Assembly (NCBI RefSeq): GCF_000614065.1
Contig: NZ_BAKG01000008.1
Location: 1-64,000, forward strand
DNA: 64,000 nucleotides
DNA from: Prevotella dentasini JCM 15908
Lineage (GTDB): Bacteria > Bacteroidota > Bacteroidia > Bacteroidales > Bacteroidaceae
Direction: 5' to 3'
Of this stretch, positions 55,365 to 64,000 are shown piece after piece (positions within the stretch are counted from its first letter, which is position 1; every line of letters starts with the position of its first letter). The notes under the pieces were generated by a model that saw only the letters and a program-made list of their open reading frames with translations, made no database searches and had not been told where the DNA came from. Position numbers and translations under genes: made by a program.

Positions 55365-58300
55365 CTAATATGCTTCCTTGATGTCTACGCCCTTGTAATA
55401 GTGGTGAAGGATTTCGTCGTACCGATAGCCTTGTTCGCCCATTACGGCTGCACCAATTTGGCAGAGGCCTACACCGTGTCCCCATCCAGCTCCCGTGAGG
55501 TGGAAAGACTGGGGAATACCATCAACAACATTGCCTTTTTCTACTACGAAGGCAGAGCTGTAAAGGTGCGATGTACTTAACGCACGTCGGATTTCAAGTT
55601 CCTTGCCAATGACGAGCGAATGTTCTGAACCGACGATTCTCAGGCGATAGATACGCCCACTCTTTCCTCTCGAAAGTGGAATGAGGTCAACAATGCTGCC
55701 AAAGTTGATACCAGTCTTCTTCGCTATGAGTTGGGAAAGTTCTGTTTGGGTGTAGTCTGCCGTCCATCGGTAGAAGTCCAGTGTCTCTTGGTCGTAGTCG
55801 TTGAGTACCTGCCGCAATATTTTGGCATCATGGGTGTTGCAGAAAGCAGCAGGAGCAGCGAGAATCCAACGGCGTGCTTCTTCCTCATTGGCAAGGTCGG
55901 GTAGGCGAGTTGCCGATTTGCTGTCAGCGAAAGCGACAAGATAAGGTTTCCGTATATTCTCCCAACAATACTGGAACTCTTCTGTTGCACCGCCACAGCA
56001 CTTGCTGAAACGGGCATCGCAGATAGCTCCGTCGGCATATATTACTTCGCCCCGGGTCTGTAGGATTGCCTCGGCAACATGTGGATTGGCCGCTTTGGTG
56101 ATGCCTGATAGCGTTGGCAATGGTCATCAGCACAGACGTCAAAACGTGTATGGTCTTCGCGGTCGTACCATCGGGTCAGTTCGTCGTCAGTTCGGATAAT
56201 GGATACTTTCTTGTTAGTAGAGCTGTTGGGAGATTTCCGCTTTTCCATTTGGGCAAGCAACCAACTTCTGGAAATCACAGCGTGGGCTTTCAGAAGCTCC
56301 AACGATGAGGTCGCACTCATTTCACTGGAAATGACACTTGTCAGATAGGTTTCTACAGGAAGCTCGTTGATGGCAAGCACCTTTCCGTCTGCCACCGTCA
56401 GCCGGAGTGCACCGAGGAAAGTCTGTGCCTCTTTCCGCTCCCAATGAAAGTTGACACCGATGGTTACGTCGTCAATTGTAAAGGAGGCATCGGGCGTTTG
56501 GGGAGCAAAATACAGCTCTGTATAGGCTTTCCCGTCCCATTGCAGTTGTCCGTCAGCAAAGGTTACGGTGTGAGAGGAGGTCGGAAGAATGGCCTGCTGT
56601 TGCAGCATGTAGAGTGGAGAAAGTGGAGACGGGGAGACGGTATAGGCTTCATTGAGGCGGAAATGCAGCTCGTCGGCACTCACTATGCCGACCGTTATTG
56701 TCGGTTCGTGGCTTGTTTCCGTTCTGTTTTTGGAGGAAAGGCGACGGGTAAAGGCCGTCATCTGCTCTTCGGTCAGAGTAACCTCACGCAGTATTTCCTC
56801 CTGTCGCTGTGCCGTCATACGTTCGTAGTCGGTCTGTCGGGGCGTAATGGTCAGTCCCGCCATATCCAGTGCACCGGGACTGACGAGGTATTGTTCATCG
56901 CCCTCGGCATAGTAGCAGTCGGGACGGTGCTTGCGGCGTGGGAAAACTACTGAGATATAGTCGCTCCCATCGCGCCATGCCACAATGTTCATCATTGGCT
57001 CGGTATCGCCATCCTGCATCGGCAGGGCATCATAAACCTTTTGGAACAGCAGACTGTCGGTCTGCTCGCTGCGGCTTCTGACGACGACGGCGGGGCAGGA
57101 GTAGTCCGTCAGCCGGGCGATGTACTCCTCATTGTTAAGCTGCCAAAGCGTCTCTGTACGCTTGCTGAATTGCGTCCAGTTTTTCTGCAAAGGCAATATA
57201 CCGCTCGTTCCTGCCTGAAAATGCAGATGGTCAGGTGCACTGGCCCCACACTTTGGCCCGTTATAGAATACCATCAGGTCGGGGTAGGCAGCCAGTAGTC
57301 GGTGAATCTCCATGTAGTAGCCCCGGATGGCCTGCTGTTGATGCTGTCGTGCCGGAATGGTGAAATGGAGGGGGAGGATGGGGAATGGATTGACGAGAAT
57401 GTCAAAACAATCATCAAAAGGCTGTACCATCTGTTCCTGTGGCCGGTTTTTGGCACAGAGGAAGCATGGTCGTTGTGCAATCGCAGCCTTATCTGTCTTT
57501 GCTCCCGTGCTGACAATCCGTTCCGGATTGAACTGCACGCTGAGGTTGTTCAGCCGTCGCACCTGTACATGTTGGAGATTGTCGAATCTTTGTGCGGCAT
57601 CCTGCCATTGTGCTAACTGCAAACGAAAAAAACGGTCGAGGCGACCTCCTTCTTCCTCCTTTCCGTTGGCATTGAGCCGCTGACGGGCTGCAAGCTCTAC
57701 GGAACGCAGTCTGTCCTTATAAAGGTTGTTGGCATTTATCTTTTCTATGCTTAGTGCGGCATCGCTGTTGCCTCCCCATCGCCGGCAGAGGTAGAGTTCA
57801 TCGTATATTCGTCCGATGCGGAAGCGGCGGCTGAAGGCCAGCCCCATCGCATAGTCTTCACCATAACTGGTGTTGGGAAACTGAATCTTGCGCGCCAATG
57901 GCGTGAAGAAGGCGCGTGGTGCACCGAGTCCATTGATGCGCAGGGCGTTGTTGCAGCCGTTATCTTCTGTCCATTCGGCATGGTTTATGAGTCCGGGCGG
58001 CAGTGTGTTGAGGTCGAAGTCGCACATCCTGTAAGAGCCTACAATCATTGCAGCCTTTTGGGCATGGAAGGCATTGACAATCTTTTGCAGTGTCTCCCCG
58101 GAAGAGTATAGGTCGTCGCTGTCGAGCTGAACGGCAAAGCGTCCGCAGCGTGCATCGTCGATGGCGTAGTTCCAGCATCCGCCAATGCCGAGGTCTCTGC
58201 GCCGGGGAATGAGGTGGACGAGGCGGCTGTCCTGTGCCGCCAACTCACGGAGTATGGCAGTCGTGTTGTCGGTGGAATGGTTGTCTACCACGATGACGTT

Positions 58301-59146
58301 ATAGCCGAACGATGTTTGCTGACTTAAGGCGGAGGTAACGGCATCGCGGATGGTTTTCTCTCGGTTGAAGACGGGAATGACCACCGAAGCCTCTACGGAG
58401 AAAGTCTCGCTGTCGAAGTCGGGCTGTGCATATTGTCTCGTGTCAATGAGTGCATTGAGTTCTTCAAGGTGCTTGGTAACCGCCCATTCCATTTCCTTCT
58501 GCACTTCCCGGTTGCGCGGATTTACGTAGTCGAATTGCTTTTCACCACTCGTGCGCAGGTCTTTTTCTTCTTCTGTATAGAGATATTCGTTCAGATGGAA
58601 CAGTCGGCCATGGCGCGACAGCCAAAGCCGCAGGGCGTACCATCCGGCGTATGTGTAGGCTATGGGCGAATGTTCACGGCCGAACTCTCTCATCGCCTCG
58701 CCCCGAATCAGTAGCAGCGACCCGAAGTCGAAGTCGTCGCGGAGACTGCCCTGCTGATAGTCTATCACGGGATGTCGCTCCGTCTGTCCGTCCCTGACCG
58801 TATAGTGGTCAGAATACAGAATTGCCGACTGAGTGTCGTCGGCTACCGTCAGCATCCGGTCAAGGGCATGGTAGCCCAGTGTGAGCGGTTCTGCTTTCAG
58901 ATAGAAGAGGGCGTAGTCTGCCGTTGTCTGTTCCGCCATCTGCTTCATCGTCTGTGTAGAAAGCAGGCTGTCGGTTGTCAGCAGGCTGACATTCTCGGGC
59001 AGGAGGCTGTCGTCTGCTTCTGCCGTGGTGGCTATGAGGTATATGTGGCTGACCGACCCCTGTTCCTGCAACTGTGCTACCAATGGCAACACATCGCCCG
59101 TCTGGGCACAAGGCAGGAAGCAGTCTATACGTTTTTTCTGTTCCAT
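55365..59146 (-). CDS. Giant fusion: glycosyltransferase 2 - HIT-like (DUF4922) - SpoIID/LytB, one frameshift
   Basis: About 1260 residues once a single base is added near 56104. Residues 1-230 look like a degenerate GT-A domain. A GT2 domain follows at 252-460: [30 protein letters not shown] and the metal motif QLDSDD (342-345). A HIT/GalT-like domain (DUF4922 type) is at 555-780, with [11 protein letters not shown] and the histidine motif DHLHFQAG (639-646). SpoIID/LytB is from about 815 to the end: [27 protein letters not shown] with the catalytic-type Glu of SEM, the HCQRY region where the frame breaks, and [22 protein letters not shown]. SpoIID enzymes act on peptidoglycan outside the cytoplasm, whereas the other domains use nucleotide sugars, and no signal peptide or membrane segment is visible, so localisation is puzzling. 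Confidence 0.82.
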
Positions 59147-59169
59147 TCGGATTTTTGTTTTATTTAATG

Positions 59170-59177
59170 CAAAGATA
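59170..59177 (-). promoter_or_regulatory. -7 box of the fusion gene
   Basis: Reads TATCTTTG on the minus strand, 24 bases before the start codon. Confidence 0.5.
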
Positions 59178-59522
59178 ACACAAATTCCTTTATTATTTCA
59201 TATCTCTGCCGTTTTTAGCAGAAAAAAGAAATCTGACTATTTGTTTTGGGTATAATTCTACGATAACAGCCTGCTGGGGAGCGTCGTCTGTTCTTTCGGA
59301 AAATCATCCGGGGGGTAACGGCAGCGTGCCGGCAGGTCGGGGCTGGTTTTCATAATCAGCCTTTCTCTGTCTTTCCGGAAGGTGGTCGGGGCGCGGATGT
59401 GTCATCCATGCCGCAGGGGGCGCGCGCCCGGGGGAGTGCTGCCCGTGGGCGGAAAAAGGCCGGGTTCGGGCCGGCCGGAAAGCCGTTTGCGGCGAGTGGA
59501 AAAAGCGTTTGCGGAGGGCGGA

Positions 59523-59634
59523 AAATTTACATACGGTTAGCGGAAAATTTATATACGGTTAGAAATTTACGGGGAAGCGGTTAGAAAAAAATTTATATAC
59601 GGTTAGAAATTTTCCGCTAACCGTATGTAAATTT
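59523..59634. repeat. Copy 2 of the dispersed element with 28-bp perfect inverted arms
   Basis: Left arm 59523-59550 and right arm 59607-59634 are exact complements of 28 bases, with core TACGGTTAGCGGAAAATTT. The 56-base interior has two more copies of TTTATATACGGTTAG. The segment 59548-59589 is identical to 12-53 of the window. No gene inside. Confidence 0.85.
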
Positions 59635-59780
59635 CAGGCCTTCGGGAAGCCCTGTTTTCCCGTGTCTTTTCCGGGGTTCTGCATGTGCGGCAGGGGCATG
59701 TGCCATGCCTTATATCCCAATGAGGAAAGGCCAATGTCCAAAGGCCGGACTTCCATTCTTAAAGTTCGGTCCTCAAGCGT

Positions 59781-60191
59781 TCAGAACGCGAAATACAGCC
59801 CCGTCAGCATTGTCATCCGCAGGAAAACCACCTCGGAACCGTCGTCCAAGGCTATCGGGGCATCCAGTGAGTCGGCTTCCTCGCCGTCGATGAATACGCG
59901 GAAGAGACTGTCCTCGTATGCCTGCAAGGTGCGTTGCAAGGCTTTTTCCAACGTATCGTAATTTTCTCCATAGCCTTCGGCAAGTCTGATGCGTCCCTCT
60001 TCTGCCTGCGATACTATCTCGTCATCAGTAAAGGCCGTATTGTCTGGTTGTGCCTGTGCTGCTATCAGGCCTTGCCGGGTGAGGTCGTGAAGGATGTCAA
60101 ATAATGTTTCCGGGTCGCTGTTAAGTGTAATCAGTTGTCTGCCTAATTCCTTTCTGCTCCCTGATTTCTTTCGTATTATGTATATCTCCAT
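59781..60191 (-). CDS. Acidic hypothetical protein
   Basis: 136 residues, MEIYIIRKKSGSRKELGRQL onward. It is acidic and looks soluble: an N-terminal strand-helix part with DPETLFDILHDLTRQGLI, a middle rich in Glu, and an ending DDGSEVVFLRMTMLTGLYFAF. No known family was recognised and no signal peptide is present. Good codon usage and length support a real gene. No close neighbours on its strand. Confidence 0.65.
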   Translation of the reverse strand: MEIYIIRKKSGSRKELGRQLITLNSDPETLFDILHDLTRQGLIAAQAQPDNTAFTDDEIVSQAEEGRIRLAEGYGENYDTLEKALQRTLQAYEDSLFRVFIDGEEADSLDAPIALDDGSEVVFLRMTMLTGLYFAF

Positions 60192-60401
60192 ATATGTTCA
60201 GGTCGTTGTTGAGGCTGCAAATATCGGAATAAAAGATGAAATAAAAGAATGATTAGCATGGAAAGTCTTCTCCATGATTAATAAAAAGGTGTTGAAGTTT
60301 TGTCTATGGACGGATATATGGGGACGAAGGCCATCGTCTATAATCAGAATGTAATCTGGTTTTCATTATTTTGTATTTTGGTAAAAGAAAAATATTATTT
60401 A

Positions 60402-60959
60402 TTATGTATTTACTCCGTCTTTATATTTGCATTTCATCCAGTTGTCTGGATGTATTTTAAGTGAAACCTTTACAGCCTTACAAAATATCCTTGCTGAAAT
60501 TCTTCCTTCAACTTTTCCAATTGTTCCCATCATAAAATCATTTAGCCCCAACCACAATCTCTGTATGCGTCCATCCTCAGAGATTATGAAAGCCGAGTCG
60601 GAGGTATCTCTGTTACGGAATATATAGATGCAGCGAATCATCTCTCCGTTAATTTTATCTTCGATTATCTTCCAGTTTAATGTTATATTGTCATCATCAT
60701 TAAGCATGCCGGTATGGTCTGAAAATAAAGTGAGAAAAGTTTCTTCGTTTATTTGGTAGGTTCTTTCGTCAGAAAAATCTATTGCAGTGTTTCTAGGAGA
60801 TTCGGCTTTTGTGTTGTTTTTATATTTGTCATCATCTTGCCGAATATACTTACTATTTCCCTTGTCTGTTTTTGTAAAATGAAACCTATCCCCTATGATA
60901 TAACCAATCAACAGAGTTACAATAACAGAAAGAGCAGTTATAATTTAATTCTTTTTCAT
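60402..60959 (-). pseudogene. Hypothetical membrane-anchored protein with an in-frame stop at codon 5
   Basis: The frame from TTG at 60911 to 60402 encodes 169 residues. Upstream in the same frame lies ATG at 60959 followed by Lys-Lys-Asn, then TAA (60945-60947), then IITALSVIVTLLIGYIIGD, which completes a perfect signal anchor. So a normal MKKN-x-IITALSV start seems to have been broken by one substitution, or translation starts at an internal TTG. The soluble part is polar (RTYQINEETFLTLFSDHTG, RIQRLWLGLNDF). Function unknown. Confidence 0.6.
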
Positions 60960-61122
60960 AATGTACTTGCTTTAGAATGTTATTTAAGTTGAATGAAATC
61001 TTTAATAATAGCATCAACATATATGAATTAGTTGGGCTTTATAGGTTTGCTGACTGTTTCCCTGAAGCAAGCGGCTGGTAATTATATTAAATGGAAAAGC
61101 GTGGGAACTACTGAATGTTGTT

Positions 61123-61352
61123 GTGTTCAAGGTTCTGCAATACCCACTACCTAAACAACAAACAATAGCCCACGCATTGAGGTATATCATGCCCTTGGGA
61201 AAGGGTACAATAGTCCCAAGCGTGAGCGTACTGTCTATCATCCCCGGTAGTTGAATTTTGCAGATTCTGAACACGGGACAATATATCAAACGCTCTTTTT
61301 AAAAGTAGAACTCTTTATGGCATACACCTGCACGCAGGTGTACTGGAAGTTC
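61123..61352 (-). ncRNA. Candidate 6S-like / Bacteroidales-1-type structured RNA
   Basis: Minus-strand RNA forming one long rod. Arms pair in order: GTGTTCA with TGAACAC (61274-61268 and 61129-61123), TCTGCAA with TTGCAGA, ACTACC with GGTAGT, then GCTCACGC with GCGTGGGC, and a terminal hairpin CTTGGGA..TCCCAAG. Internal loops separate the stems, like 6S RNA, which mimics an open promoter and binds RNA polymerase. The order Bacteroidales has a known conserved RNA of this kind with a TAnnTTTG promoter. The 5' end carries a further hairpin (TACACCTG..CAGGTGTA). Ends are approximate and the 6S assignment is inference. Confidence 0.5.
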
Positions 61353-61357
61353 AACTG

Positions 61358-61365
61358 CAAAGATA
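61358..61365 (-). promoter_or_regulatory. -7 box of the structured RNA
   Basis: Reads TATCTTTG on the minus strand. Transcription would start near 61352, just before the 5' hairpin. Confidence 0.55.
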
Positions 61366-61519
61366 AATAAAATTCCTGGTTAAATGTTTGGTTCCTGAAA
61401 AAAATAATCTTAGTAAGGTGAATTTTTCTTTTCATGAGGTGCCATTCGTCCGGCTAAAGGCTTTTTGTTATGAATGATGAGAGAAGTGTATGTGATGTGT
61501 TTTGTATATGCAGCCATAT

Positions 61520-62479
61520 CTAAAATCTTTTATTCTGTAGCTGCCGGCTGAACCAATTGACGATGATATCAATGACAGGCTGCTGAAACCAATGGTCGTC
61601 GCCATGTCCGGCATCTTCCAATTCTATGTAGTCTACAGGTACATGGAGACCTTTCAGGGCTTCGAAAAGATGGTCGCTCTGGCATTTTGAGACCATTCTG
61701 TCGGCTGTTCCGTGCATGATGAGGAAGGGCGGAAGCCCCGGTTTAAGATGTCCCATCGGACTTGCCCACCGTGCCCGTTCCAAGTCTTCGTGTATGTCGT
61801 AGCTTTGGTTGTGCCCATAGGTTACGCCGTTGAGCAGAAGGGCTTCGGTTGCACTGGGCGACTTGTGGTATTCGTGGGCCTCGGGAGGGAATCCTTCGTC
61901 CAGCGATGCCAAGTCGGTTGGACCGAAAACGTCGCAGCAGGCCTGTACGGCAGACGACTGGTCAAGGAAGTCGCCGACGTCGAACTCCTTTTCGTCGGCA
62001 GTCATGGTTACCAGTTGCGCCAGATAGCCGCCGGCAGAATTGCCCATTACCCCGATGCGCCCGGTATCAATGCCGAACTGCCCGGCATGGGCGCGAAGAT
62101 AGCGCACGGCTGTCTTTCCGTCGATGAGGATAGCCGGGAACGGGTCGGGAATGGCCCTGTACTCCACGGCTGCCACCACGAAACCTTCGAGTGCGAGAGA
62201 CATTCGGAGCCGGCTCCATTTCCCGTAGTCGGAGGTGGTGAAGCCGCCACCGGGGAAATAGACCACGCAGGGCTTGGGCTCTTTCGTGTTGGGTACGAAA
62301 AGCGTGATGTGAAGGGAGCGTGTGCCGTTGTGGAAGTGTTGCGCATAGACTACCTCGTTGATGGTGTCGATACGCGGAGCCGTAACCTTCACCTGCATGC
62401 GGAAATGTCTTGCCGGCTCAGTTCCCTCAAAAACCGAGAGGGCTTCGATGCGTTCAGACTCTTGTCGTTGTTTGTTCAT
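61520..62479 (-). CDS. Alpha/beta hydrolase (esterase/lipase family)
   Basis: 319 residues from MNKQRQESERIEALSVFEG. The oxyanion motif is VVYFPGGGFTTSDY; the nucleophile Ser is in IGVMGNSAGGYLAQL; the acid is in LIMHGTADRMV and the His in LEDAGHGDDHWFQQP. This is the BD-FAE/acetyl-esterase type of fold, acting on a small ester or acylated sugar. No signal peptide, so probably cytoplasmic. It ends the ugd-side operon: ugd lies 43 bases upstream on the same strand. Confidence 0.88.
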   Translation of the reverse strand: MNKQRQESERIEALSVFEGTEPARHFRMQVKVTAPRIDTINEVVYAQHFHNGTRSLHITLFVPNTKEPKPCVVYFPGGGFTTSDYGKWSRLRMSLALEGFVVAAVEYRAIPDPFPAILIDGKTAVRYLRAHAGQFGIDTGRIGVMGNSAGGYLAQLVTMTADEKEFDVGDFLDQSSAVQACCDVFGPTDLASLDEGFPPEAHEYHKSPSATEALLLNGVTYGHNQSYDIHEDLERARWASPMGHLKPGLPPFLIMHGTADRMVSKCQSDHLFEALKGLHVPVDYIELEDAGHGDDHWFQQPVIDIIVNWFSRQLQNKRF

Positions 62480-62522
62480 TGTCTTCTTTTTGCCTGATGA
62501 TGCTGATAGGGCGTGCATGTGG

Positions 62523-63772
62523 TTAGTCGCGTTTGAAGATATCCCGCGTGTACACTTTCTGCCTCACGTCGTCGAGAGACTGGTCGTATCGGTTGGCAAT
62601 GATGGCATGGCAGCGTTGCTTGAAAGTCTGGAGGTCGTTGACCACCATGCTTCCGAAGAACGTTGCACCGTCTTTGAGCGTCGGTTCGTAGATGATGACC
62701 TGTGCTCCCTTTGCCTTTATGCGCTTCATTACGCCCTGAATGGAACTCTGGCGGAAGTTGTCGCTGTTCGATTTCATTGTCAGTCGGTAGACGCCAATGA
62801 TACATTCCTTCTCTTCTTCGGGACTATAGTCACCCCGGTCGAAGTAGTCGTAATATCCGGCCTGATGCAGTACTTGGTCGGCAATGAAGTCCTTGCGTGT
62901 TCGGTTGCTCTCAACAATGGCCTGAATCAGGTTTTCGGGCACATCCTTATAGTTGGCAAGGAGCTGCTTGGTGTCTTTGGGGAGGCAATATCCACCATAT
63001 CCGAACGATGGATTATTGTAAAATGAGCCGATGCGCGGGTCGAGGCAGACACCCTGAATGATATGTGCCGTGTCCAGTCCCTTCACCTCGGCATAGGTGT
63101 CCAGCTCGTTGAAATAGCTCACACGGAGTGCAAGATAGGTGTTGGCAAACAATTTCACGGCCTCGGCCTCGGTCAGTCCCATGAACAGCGTGGGAATGTC
63201 GTTCTTGATAGCCCCTTCCTGCAGCAGGCTGGCAAAGTCGTGCGCTGCCTTGTCGAGACGCTTGTCGCCATCGGGGCGGCCCACGATGATGCGGCTGGGA
63301 TAGAGATTGTCGTAGAGGGCCTTGCTCTCGCGGAGAAACTCGGGGGCGAAGATGATGTTGTCGTAGCCGTACTTCCGGCGTACATTTTCGGTATATCCGA
63401 CAGGGATGGTGGACTTGATGACCATAATGGCTTTCGGATTCACCTTGCCGACAAGTTCTATTACTTCTTCGACGTGGCGCGTATCAAAGTAGTTTTTCAC
63501 CGGGTCGTAGTTCGTCGGAGTGGCAATGACGACGAAATCGGCATCCCTGTAGGCTTCTGCCCCGTCGGTGGTGGCAGTCAGGCGCAGCTCTTTCTCTGCA
63601 AGATACTTCTCAATGTAGTCGTCCTGTATGGGAGAACGGCGGTGGTTGATGAGGTCTACCTTCTCCTGAACTACGTCCACTGCCACTACGTCGTGGTGTT
63701 GGCTGAGCAGCGTGGCAATGCTGAGGCTACGTATCCCGTTCCGGCAACGGCTATCTTAAGATTGTTTTCCAT
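62523..63772 (-). CDS. ugd: UDP-glucose 6-dehydrogenase-type nucleotide-sugar dehydrogenase, frameshift near the N-terminus
   Basis: ATG at 63772 begins [15 protein letters not shown], the NAD-binding Rossmann motif; the frame then breaks at about 63737, and one added G gives [10 protein letters not shown] and runs into the long frame ([22 protein letters not shown]). The product is about 416 residues. [43 protein letters not shown], and the catalytic cysteine in [18 protein letters not shown] are intact. It oxidises UDP-glucose (or a related UDP-sugar) to the uronic acid for polysaccharide synthesis. Confidence 0.92.
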
Positions 63773-63796
63773 ATCTGTTTGTTTCTGTTCTGTAGA

Positions 63797-63829
63797 CAAA
63801 GGTAGCGTTTTTTCTGTTAATCGTGCAAA
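63797..63829 (-). promoter_or_regulatory. ugd promoter
   Basis: On the minus strand: TTTG at 63829-63826, a 21-base spacer, TACCTTTG at 63804-63797; leader about 25 bases. Confidence 0.6.
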
Positions 63830-63870
63830 GTTTGATGCAAAAATATAGTGGGACTCCCTGTCTGAAACGG

Positions 63871-63907
63871 CAACGGCCGTATCCCCATAAAGGAGGTACG
63901 GCCGTTG
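63871..63907 (-). terminator. Terminator hairpin upstream of ugd
   Basis: CAACGGCCGTA (63871-63881) and TACGGCCGTTG (63897-63907), perfect 11-bp arms. It separates ugd from the minus-strand gene that enters from the right edge. Confidence 0.65.
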
Positions 63908-63946
63908 GATAATGGGCGTCTGCCCGGATAAATGCGATTCTGACGC

Positions 63947-64000
63947 TTATCCGCAGTGGAAATATTCCTTTACGAGCGCGGCTACAGCCTTGTTGTCGCC
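63947..64000 (-). CDS. C-terminal end of a gene running off the right edge
   Basis: Seventeen codons and a stop (TAA at 63949-63947) read GDNKAVAALVKEYFHCG. The frame is open to the window edge and followed by a terminator, so a real gene end is likely. Too short to assign a family. Confidence 0.45.
   Translation of the reverse strand, partial: GDNKAVAALVKEYFHCG

Larger units (their letters stand above)
59147..59780. other. Intergenic region with repeat element and fusion-gene promoter
   Basis: About 630 bases. The -7 box for the fusion gene is at 59170-59177. A GC-rich stretch (59390-59515) codes for nothing recognisable. The palindromic element lies at 59523-59634. Confidence 0.5.
60960..61519. 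other. Intergenic region carrying a structured RNA
   Basis: About 560 bases between two minus-strand genes. Its main content is the 6S-like RNA candidate and its promoter on the minus strand. A 91-codon minus-strand ORF (61014-61289) runs through the RNA stem and is not called. The rest, 61366-61519, shows nothing. Confidence 0.5.

Noticed and set aside
59399..59584. 61-codon ORF in the GC-rich stretch before the repeat element
   Set aside because: It runs into the inverted repeat and has an Ala/Gly/Arg-rich product typical of random GC-rich DNA.
61014..61289. 91-codon minus-strand ORF
   Set aside because: It runs through paired arms of the structured RNA, whose base pairing explains the sequence better than coding.

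Overview
The window looks like a chromosomal segment of a Bacteroidales bacterium, most likely Prevotella or a close relative. The evidence is: many promoters with the Bacteroidota -7 box TAnnTTTG, several with TTTG or TTG about 20 bases upstream; a tmRNA whose tag ends in ENNYALAA; and typical families (NigD-like and DUF4249 lipoproteins, a TonB-dependent receptor, a one-protein hybrid two-component regulator with an AraC output, DUF4837, and the sigma-54 activator / LptE / SecG cluster). No phage, integrase, transposase or CRISPR array was found.

Layout. 1-3765: cyclophilin, TerB/J-domain protein, HsdR-N-like protein, holA. 4580-7113: HTH regulator and pyrimidine genes pyrK-pyrD. 7545-10991: a tight four-gene DpnII-type (predicted GATC) restriction-modification operon carrying an extra PD-(D/E)XK protein. 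11061-13732 (minus): glpR-like regulator, acyltransferase and NigD-like lipoprotein. 14981-22502: a complete glycerol cluster glpA-glpB-glpC-glpK-glpF plus a putative outer-membrane barrel. 23033-28003: YbjQ protein, a large lipoprotein, and a TonB receptor/DUF4249 pair. 28123-32745: ahpC divergent from oxyR, a YeiH-type transporter, murF. 34073-40326: hybrid regulator, clpB, YjbR protein. 40805-44722: alkyltransferase, Nim-like flavoprotein, and an AT-rich operon of a leucine-rich-repeat lipoprotein and a second lipoprotein. 45125-49581: rlmN, DUF4837, pdxA, flippase-like membrane protein. 50062-53182: sigma-54 activator, lptE, TPR-like protein, secG, tRNA-His. 53375-59146 (minus): tmRNA, an MFS permease, and a giant glycosyltransferase-HIT-SpoIID fusion. 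59523-64000: repeat element, two unknown proteins, a 6S-like structured RNA, an esterase, UDP-glucose dehydrogenase and the tail of one more gene.

One property dominates the reading: at least 15 genes, many of them conserved housekeeping genes (pyrD, clpB, rlmN, lptE, ugd, oxyR), carry frame breaks. Sixteen of 18 events are single-base losses, and most can be repaired by lengthening a short G or C run by one. I therefore treat most as probable consensus errors, not decay; they are typed as pseudogene where the frame is broken mid-gene.

Functional units: the glp genes take up, phosphorylate and anaerobically oxidise glycerol under a DeoR-type regulator. OxyR and AhpC form a peroxide response unit. 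The four R-M genes form one defence operon. The SpoIID fusion and MFS permease look like a cell-wall or polysaccharide unit whose chemistry I could not assign. Intergenic DNA holds three families of palindromic repeats and a four-copy 22-bp palindrome array.
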